In this document: positions 58,331-64,000 of the stretch, piece by piece
Position numbering within the stretch: the stretch's first letter is position 1
Layout of the letters: each line of letters begins with the position of its first letter
Assembly: GCA_039707655.1 (NCBI GenBank)
Contig: CM077675.1
Location: 419,367,162-419,431,161, forward strand
DNA: 64,000 nt
Reading direction: 5' to 3'
DNA from: Elymus sibiricus
Lineage: Eukaryota > Streptophyta > Magnoliopsida > Poales > Poaceae
Program-made: the position numbers and the translations under genes
The notes under the pieces: model-generated
Database searches by the model: none
What the model saw: only the letters and a program-made list of their open reading frames with translations
Told to the model about the DNA's origin: nothing

Positions 58331-60480
58331 CGAAAAATAACAAAATGCTCATGCATATGAACAAACATTTCCAAATTTGAAATAAGGTTTCAGGAGTTCG
58401 AAATGTGGCTGAACTTGAAAAAATGTCCATGAATTCAAAATTGTTCAGCAATTCGAAAACTATTCATGAATATGAAAAATCTTCCACGTATTAAAAAATG
58501 TTCACAGATTCTTAAAATATTCGTGAATTTGAAAATATACTTGTGGATTGGAAACATGTTCACAAATTAAGAAATGCCCATGAATTGGATTTTTTTGTAA
58601 ATTTGTAAATTGATCACAAATTTGGAAGTAATTCCCGTATTCAAAAAAATGTTCGTGAACTTGAAAAATTCTCATTCTTTTAAAAGTACATTTGCCGATT
58701 CACGAATAATAAAACGTTCATTAATTTAATTTTTTTTAATTTAAAAATAATCACATATTCAGAAAAATCATGAAACAGAAAAGATGAAGATAAAGAAGGG
58801 AAAAAATGAACAAATAAGAAAATGTAGAAAAAAATCAGAAATAACGTGCAGACAAAACAGAAAAAAGTATGATAAAAAAACTTGTGAAACCTTCCCAAAA
58901 CCGAATGGAAGGTTCCAAATGTTTCCCAAAACCGAAATGATCTATCCCGCTTGACACACTTGTGGGCGACCATGACCTTAACAGTTGCAAAACGAGATAC
59001 ATTCCATTCGCGTCACAGGAAAAGAAAACACGTAGAAACCCGCTCCCCTTAACCCATATGGGCCGACCAATCTAGGGCTCGCTACTGCGACACATAGTAG
59101 TAGTCTAGCTATAGCTCGCGCAGAATACTCCGAGCAAGGTCTAGAAAATGCCAAGTTTCAAGACTTGAGGTCGCATGTGGCGCACGAGAGTGGAGGGATT
59201 TACTATCACATGCATGTGGTCGCTATCATATGATATATGGCCCGACCCATGTATTTCCCTATTCATCTGGTTTTCCCATATATATTTTAGTGTTTTTGTT
59301 TTTATTATATTTTTATATATTATCTCAATTTTTATGTTTTTATTATTATTTTATAATTTATTTAGTTTGTTTTGAAGGTGACAAATATTTTCTAAAATTC
59401 ATTAAACTTTTTTAAATTACGGGCGACCTTTTCTGAATTCATGAAGATCTTTCTAATTAATAAATATTATTTAGTCCAGAAAATATAAATTCTGGAATAT
59501 TTTATAAAACCCATGAATATTTTCTAAAAAATTGTAAATATTTTGTATTTTCTTATATTTCACTGAAAATCATGAATATTTCTAAAATTTAGGAATATTA
59601 TTTAAAATATGCGAACATTTTCGATATGCATGGATTTTTTGAAATGTTCCTAACTAATTTTAAAGTCATGGAATATTTAAAAACAAATATGTAGCACCTG
59701 GTTTTGAGGGAAACACAACTTAGTTTTAGCACTTGAGTGCACTAAACCGAGATAACAACCAAATGGGTCGGCCGAATACATGAGCGACGAGGGCGACTTG
59801 CTTGTTCGGCGGGTCGCCCATGTGTTATGCTTGGATTAGGAACACCAACATGGGAGGTCCCGTTGGACGTTTATTGATTCTATGCCAGTCCATTTAGTGC
59901 TTAGTTACTGATTCTATGCGATCTTTTTGTTTCATGTCTTATTAGTTTTAGATCACTTATACAGGAAACACAAAAATATTTAGCTATTATAGAAAAGTCG
60001 AGAATATTTCCTAAACAAAATAATTTGAAAAAATATTATTGCAAGTATGAAAAGTGTTTCTGATTTTGAAAAAAAAGTTTTGCAATTAAAAAAAGTCCAG
60101 GAATTCCAAAAGGTGTTCATGTGTTTTTAAAATCTTCTCGTCTTTTCAAAAAGTTATTGTATTTTAAGAATATGTTTTATCTTTAAAATTATTCAATAAC
60201 TTCAAAAGTTATACACAAGAAAATCCACATTTTCAGAAAAATATTATGTACTTTACAATAATGTTCAAAAGAATTAAATATACATGAATTTAGACAATGC
60301 ATGTTGACTTTGTGAACGTATGACTAAAGGAAAAAAATAAAACCGAAATAATAAATGAGGAAATAAAAAATACGGAAGGAAATGTGTAGTCAGAAAATCT
60401 AGAAACCCGCTTTTTAGGGGTAAACCACTTTGTTTAACTAGCAACATTGATTCGATAAAATCTGGTAAAACAGTCAACCA
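58331..60480. repeat. AT-rich region of degenerate ATGTTCATGAATTTGAAA-type words
   Basis: From about 58390 to 58680 and again 59430-59690 and 60000-60290, variants of a ~20-base word (GTTCACAAATTAAGAAAT, TTCGTGAACTTGAAAAAT, CATGAATATTTTCTAAAA) recur without fixed spacing. Between them 59000-59220 is of normal composition. No supportable gene on either strand. Open frames at 58680-58973 and 59175-59415 are low complexity. Confidence 0.55.
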
Positions 60481-60954
60481 CACATGGTGTCCAAGTTCTC
60501 ATGCTTCACCATCACAGTCCGAATGACATATTCTTCATCTTGATTTCACCATTATAACCTTGTTGCTTCCCATATAAGCTTGATCATTATGGTTGACCAC
60601 GGACGAGCAGTTTGTAGAAAACCATTTGAACTAGTATATCTCGCCCGACGCCGGACGGCCCATCCCCATGCTATCCATTGTGATTGCTCCTATTATTCGG
60701 AATTCGAGCCTCCTGTTCGACGCCTTCGAGCGTTAAACAGCGGAGGCAATGCACAGAGGTGAGCTCAGTGGGCCGGCAAAACAAAAAGTATTGTACTGGA
60801 CTGTAGAAAATGGATAATCTTGCAATATGTATGTATACTGTTGCGGATTATTTTTGTTCATTTGTTCCCTCCTGGTTTAGTTTTTGGATTTACGCAACTA
60901 TTTTATTTTTTATAATTTTCTGTACTACAATTTATTTACATATATCGTGAACAT
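60481..60954. other. Unassigned spacer
   Basis: Mixed-composition sequence (for example 60630-60770, GC-rich) without a domain-bearing frame, repeat or transposon end that I can recognise. Confidence 0.5.
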
Positions 60955-61260
60955 TATTTCCAAACATACACAGAAGATACAGTGAATAGTTTAATAATAA
61001 GCAATGGAATTTTTTAATATACGATGAACATTTACAAAAATGAACATATACGTTGAATATTTTTTAAAGACGCATTGAACATTTTTTTAATATACGTTGA
61101 AAAAGCTTCTAATACACATTAAACATTTCTGTAATATATGCTGAACAAATGTTATTCGTTAAAAAAATTCTAATATACGGTGAACATTTACAATGCATGG
61201 TGAACTTATTATAAAATACGGTGAACCTTTTCTGTATATTCGAGATTTGTATAATATATG
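60955..61260. repeat. Degenerate repeats of AATATACGTTGAACATTTTT
   Basis: About a dozen variants (TACGATGAACATTTACAAA, TACGTTGAATATTTTTT, TACGGTGAACATTTACAA), roughly every 20-30 bases, followed by a purine-only stretch to 61320. Confidence 0.7.
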
Positions 61261-61324
61261 ATGAAAGAAGAAAGGAAAAAGGAAATAAAAGAAATAGAAC
61301 AGAAACAGGAAAAAAAAGAAACAG

Positions 61325-61412
61325 AAGTGACTCAAAAGTGACTCAACTTTGTACTAAAGTTAGTACAAAATTGAGTCATTTTTTAGTCACTTATTTTGGG
61401 ACGGAGGGAGTA
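61325..61412. mobile_element. Stowaway-type MITE lacking its left end
   Basis: The right end TTATTTTGGGACGGAGGGAGTA is the Stowaway (Tc1/Mariner) terminal repeat ending at TA. The body folds back: AAGTGACTCAAAAGTGACTCAACTTTGTACTA pairs with the right arm with few mismatches. The left terminal CTCCCTCCGTCCC is absent, replaced by purine-rich sequence. Confidence 0.85.
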
Positions 61413-61545
61413 ATAGTTACGCGACCGTTGGCCGGCACAAACTGGGGCGTCAGGAGGCTTAGTTTTAGCGAAGACACAAATTTTGACGCCAAGAGCGTCA
61501 AATAGGATCTTCCTCGGAATGCGGTGTTTCCTATGAGCAGTCTTC

Positions 61546-63706
61546 TGTAGGGTAACGCAGCAGAAAACAAAAATTTTCCGACCTACGTACCAGCCCAGGA
61601 TCACTATGGAGACTGCATACAAGGTTTGATCTGTTTCGTTACCGACTCGTAGCGCAGCAGAAGTAGAGTCGATGACGATCGGCGGTGCAGATCCCCGCAG
61701 CTAGGATTTACAACCTCCCAACCGCGAGGATGTACTCCCACGTCAGCTCACCGGACGGATCTCCGGGCAGCCCTTCGGGAGGCATCGGGACAGTCCCTCG
61801 GATAGTCCCACCGGACGGATCCTCAGACAGCCCTTCGGGAGGCCCCTGGACAGTCCCTCGGATAGTCCCACCGGACGGATCCTCGGACAGCCCTCCGGGA
61901 GGCCCCTGGACAGTCCCTCGGATAGTCCCACCGGACGGATCCTCGGACAGCCCTCCGGGAGGCCTCACGGACAGCCCTTCGGGCGGGTCACTCGGACAGC
62001 CCTTCGGGAGGACACCCGAAACTCAAACTGTAACTCGGACAGCCCTTCGGGAGGCACTCTCGAACTAAGACCGAAACTACGATCTCTCTACAGAGTTGCA
62101 CACATACGGTGTCATCTATCCGGCAGGGCTTCGCCGTCCAGAACTAGTTCCCACCGGAACCCAGACAGCCTTTCGGCTCTACGAAACTATTTCGCTGGGA
62201 GGGAGAGAGAAGCCAGAAATGTCATGGCATGTGTATGTGAGAGCAAGGATGATCCATATGGGGCTGCCTCCTCCCCTCTATTTATAGGAAAAACAAGGGG
62301 TAGGATGGGCATATCCAAAATGCCATGTCATCCCAAAATATCTTGGGAAGATATTTGTGGAAAGCCAACTTCCAACCATATCCATAAATCTGATTTCACT
62401 ATTCACGACGACATTTTTCAGCGTCCGGTCGAACTGAAAATATTTATGTGGGCTTAGAACAATTCCAGTACCCACTAAAATAAGTTTCAATGCGATCCGG
62501 AACAATTCCGGTTTAGTGATTTTCATCTGCGAAAAGCATCTGAAGCGGTTCCGGCAGCTCCGGAACATTTCCGGTTTTCATCCCGGAAAATTCCAGAAAG
62601 TTTCCAGAACGATTCTGGCACCCTCCAAGAATTATCAGGCATGTGCCGAAACCAATCTGACTTTATGGTATCCTCTGAAACAACTTTTCAGTTTTACCGG
62701 AACTATTCCGATATCCTCTCCGGAACGTTTCCGTTTCGTCCGAAACTTTTTCGGTGAATTTCTCTCAGACTCCCCGTCTAGTATTCAGCAGATAGATGAC
62801 CCTTAAGCGTGTGTCCCTATAGGTTCGGTGAAGTATAGACATGACCCGGAACACTTTCCGATCAATGATCAACATCGGAGCCGTGGACACCCATATTGAC
62901 CCCTATACCCACACGAATGAATATTCGAGTGAACCTCCAGTTGCCGTGTGCTATTCCTGTTGCTTCGAGATATGTTACAAATACCCGAGGTGAGAAACAT
63001 CGGCATCCTCGTGGATCAACACTTGTCCACAATGCCAGTTACCTCGTTGCTGGTTTTTGTTCTCTTTTCTCGTTTCTGTGTTCCGGCATCCCTGTGATCA
63101 AATCACACTTGTGTCTGGCCAGACGATGATGGATACCGTAACACCGAGAGGGCCCAGAGATATCTCTCCATCGTCGGAGGAGCAAATCCCAATCTTGAGC
63201 TATCAAGTTACTTAACATACTTTTCCATGAACCCGTAAGCCGCCGTAATAGCCACCCATTTACGGATGACGTTTAACAAACCCCAAAGTTCATGAAGCAA
63301 GCATGAAGAAACTCGACACTCTCATGGTCTAAGGAATTATGCAAACATTAACTTCTCTGTGTTATTAACCATTAACTTATGACGAATGAATCTCATAGCA
63401 TAACATCAATCGGGTCGATTCAACACAAGTGTTCTACTAACATTGTGCCCTCAAAGTTGCCGGCATAGCCATGCCCATGATCAGGAAAACAGGATCATCA
63501 TGCAATACTTGAGCCAGTCATAGAGGCTTGACTAGGAATACATTTTACCGTTTATTATCCCACACGTGCACATGAGTTTCCCTCCAAGCCTCGTTTTATT
63601 TGCAGACTCGAGAATCATTGCAGTTATAGCATGGAACATAAACGTAATAATGAACAGGGAGATAATCAATATCATTTATTATTGCCTCTAGGGCATATCT
63701 CCTACA
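61546..63706 (-). repeat. 3' LTR of H
   Basis: 2161 bp, TGTAGGGTAACG...TCTCCTACA on the plus strand. TATA at 62286-62279 on the minus strand (TATAAATAGAGGGG). The tandem array at 61749-62057 lies downstream of it, within the transcribed R/U5 side. Confidence 0.85.
61749..62057 (+). repeat. 60-bp tandem array in the LTR of H
   Basis: Units starting CACCGGACGGATC at 61749, 61809, 61869 and 61929, period exactly 60. The last passes into shorter repeats of CGGACAGCCCTTCGGGAGG (61969, 61994, 62035). Long open frames on both strands here (for example 61685-62068) reflect the period being a multiple of three, not coding. Confidence 0.93.
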
Positions 63707-64000
63707 GACTCCCACTTGCACTAGAGTCAATAATCTAGTCAATGCTAATGCACTTTACACCTATGGCATACTGGTGTAAAATATGCTTCGCATGTGGTAT
63801 AGCCTGATGTCCAACGGATCTGACGACTTCAGTTCCGTGTGTAACTTTGCATATCCTCGCGTTTTCACGCTTTCACAAAATCCATATTTTGTGTGGACAT
63901 GGCTTTGCATATGTGTGAATCATTGGTCGAAACCTGATTCCTCAGACTGAGCTATGAGCAACTATCTGCAATAGTGTCCCATAGACCAAAGCCATCTTGG
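63707..64000 (-). pseudogene. Decayed pol 3' end of H
   Basis: After the polypurine tract (CTCCCACTTGCACTAG complement, shared with I1), minus-strand sequence near 63858-63800 aligns with the RNase H tail of I1 (ATGCAAAGTTACACACGGAACTG versus TTTGCAAAGTACACACGGATCTA). No open frame survives. Confidence 0.65.

Larger units (their letters stand above)
61546..64000 (-). mobile_element. H: Copia element, minus strand, continuing beyond the window
   Basis: The 3' LTR (61546-63706), the complement of the GTGGGAGTC polypurine tract, and a decayed pol tail. The LTR starts (minus strand) TGTAGGAGATATGCCCTAGAGG and ends ...CGTTACCCTACA, a BARE/Angela relative but a different family from E, F and I1. 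Confidence 0.85.

Noticed and set aside
58680..59415. Phenylalanine/isoleucine-rich frames resembling membrane peptides
   Set aside because: Low-complexity AT-rich DNA with no start context, domain or conservation visible.
61749..62057. Repeat array coding for a proline-rich protein (open frames on both strands)
   Set aside because: The frames stay open because the 60-bp period is divisible by three. The sequence is inside an LTR and shows no start context or domain.
1..64000. tRNA or rRNA genes
   Set aside because: The only tRNA-like sequences are the short tRNA-complementary primer sites of the retrotransposons. No cloverleaf or ribosomal sequence was recognised.

Overview
This window looks like intergenic DNA from a Triticeae grass (wheat, Aegilops, rye or barley). 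About nine tenths is LTR retrotransposon, much of it nested, and I see one small island with a probable host gene relic. The organism call rests on recognisable families: BARE/Angela/WIS-type Copia LTRs (TGTTGGAAATATGCCCTAGAGG...CCCCAACA), Athila-lineage Ty3/Gypsy elements with tRNA-Asp primer sites and TGATACGTC... LTR starts, and a TGTCGGTGTCAAAACCGG... Tat-type Gypsy family (Fatima-like). Family names are from memory and were not searched. The subgenome cannot be assigned.

Layout. 1-9720: Athila-lineage element A, minus strand, with its left LTR cut by the window edge and its right LTR missing the last ~270 bp. 9721-50798: an old, heavily mutated Copia element E (plus strand, 5' half lost) that hosts everything up to 50.8 kb. 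A very young, apparently complete Angela-type element (I1, 10380-19386, target duplication GATAC) sits in its pol gene. A second, defective Angela-type element F (minus strand, 21561-49519, target duplication ATCTG) sits in its 3' LTR. F is split by Athila-lineage element B (26337-45778, plus, target duplication GCGGG). The 3' LTR of B is split by element C (35307-44663, minus, target duplication GCGAG). The chain C in B in F in E is therefore four levels deep, each junction supported by a 5-bp duplication seen directly. The 5' LTR of B also carries a 3-kb copy of part of C, best explained by ectopic repair copying from the 3' LTR.

50799-53167: a spacer with a minus-strand relic of a two-B3-domain (REM-like) transcription factor gene. 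53168-57815: three truncated Athila-type pieces placed end to end (J, D, G). 57816-61545: AT-rich DNA with palindromes, degenerate short repeats and a one-ended Stowaway MITE. 61546-64000: the 3' LTR and pol tail of another Copia element (H, minus strand) with a 60-bp tandem array in its LTR.

Only I1 has an uninterrupted gag-pol polyprotein (1327 codons) and nearly identical LTRs (7 substitutions and one 17-bp repeat-unit difference in ~1.84 kb), so it is the one element that could be functional. Element B has no pol. Element C has gag and protease but no reverse transcriptase or integrase, so either would need help in trans. C also carries a five-exon gene in antisense (PF04195-type 'putative gypsy type' domain plus coiled coil), now broken. 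Both Athila elements share a hairpin with an AGGA loop directly before the polypurine tract, with different stem sequences but preserved pairing. This is the most suggestive unexplained structure in the window.
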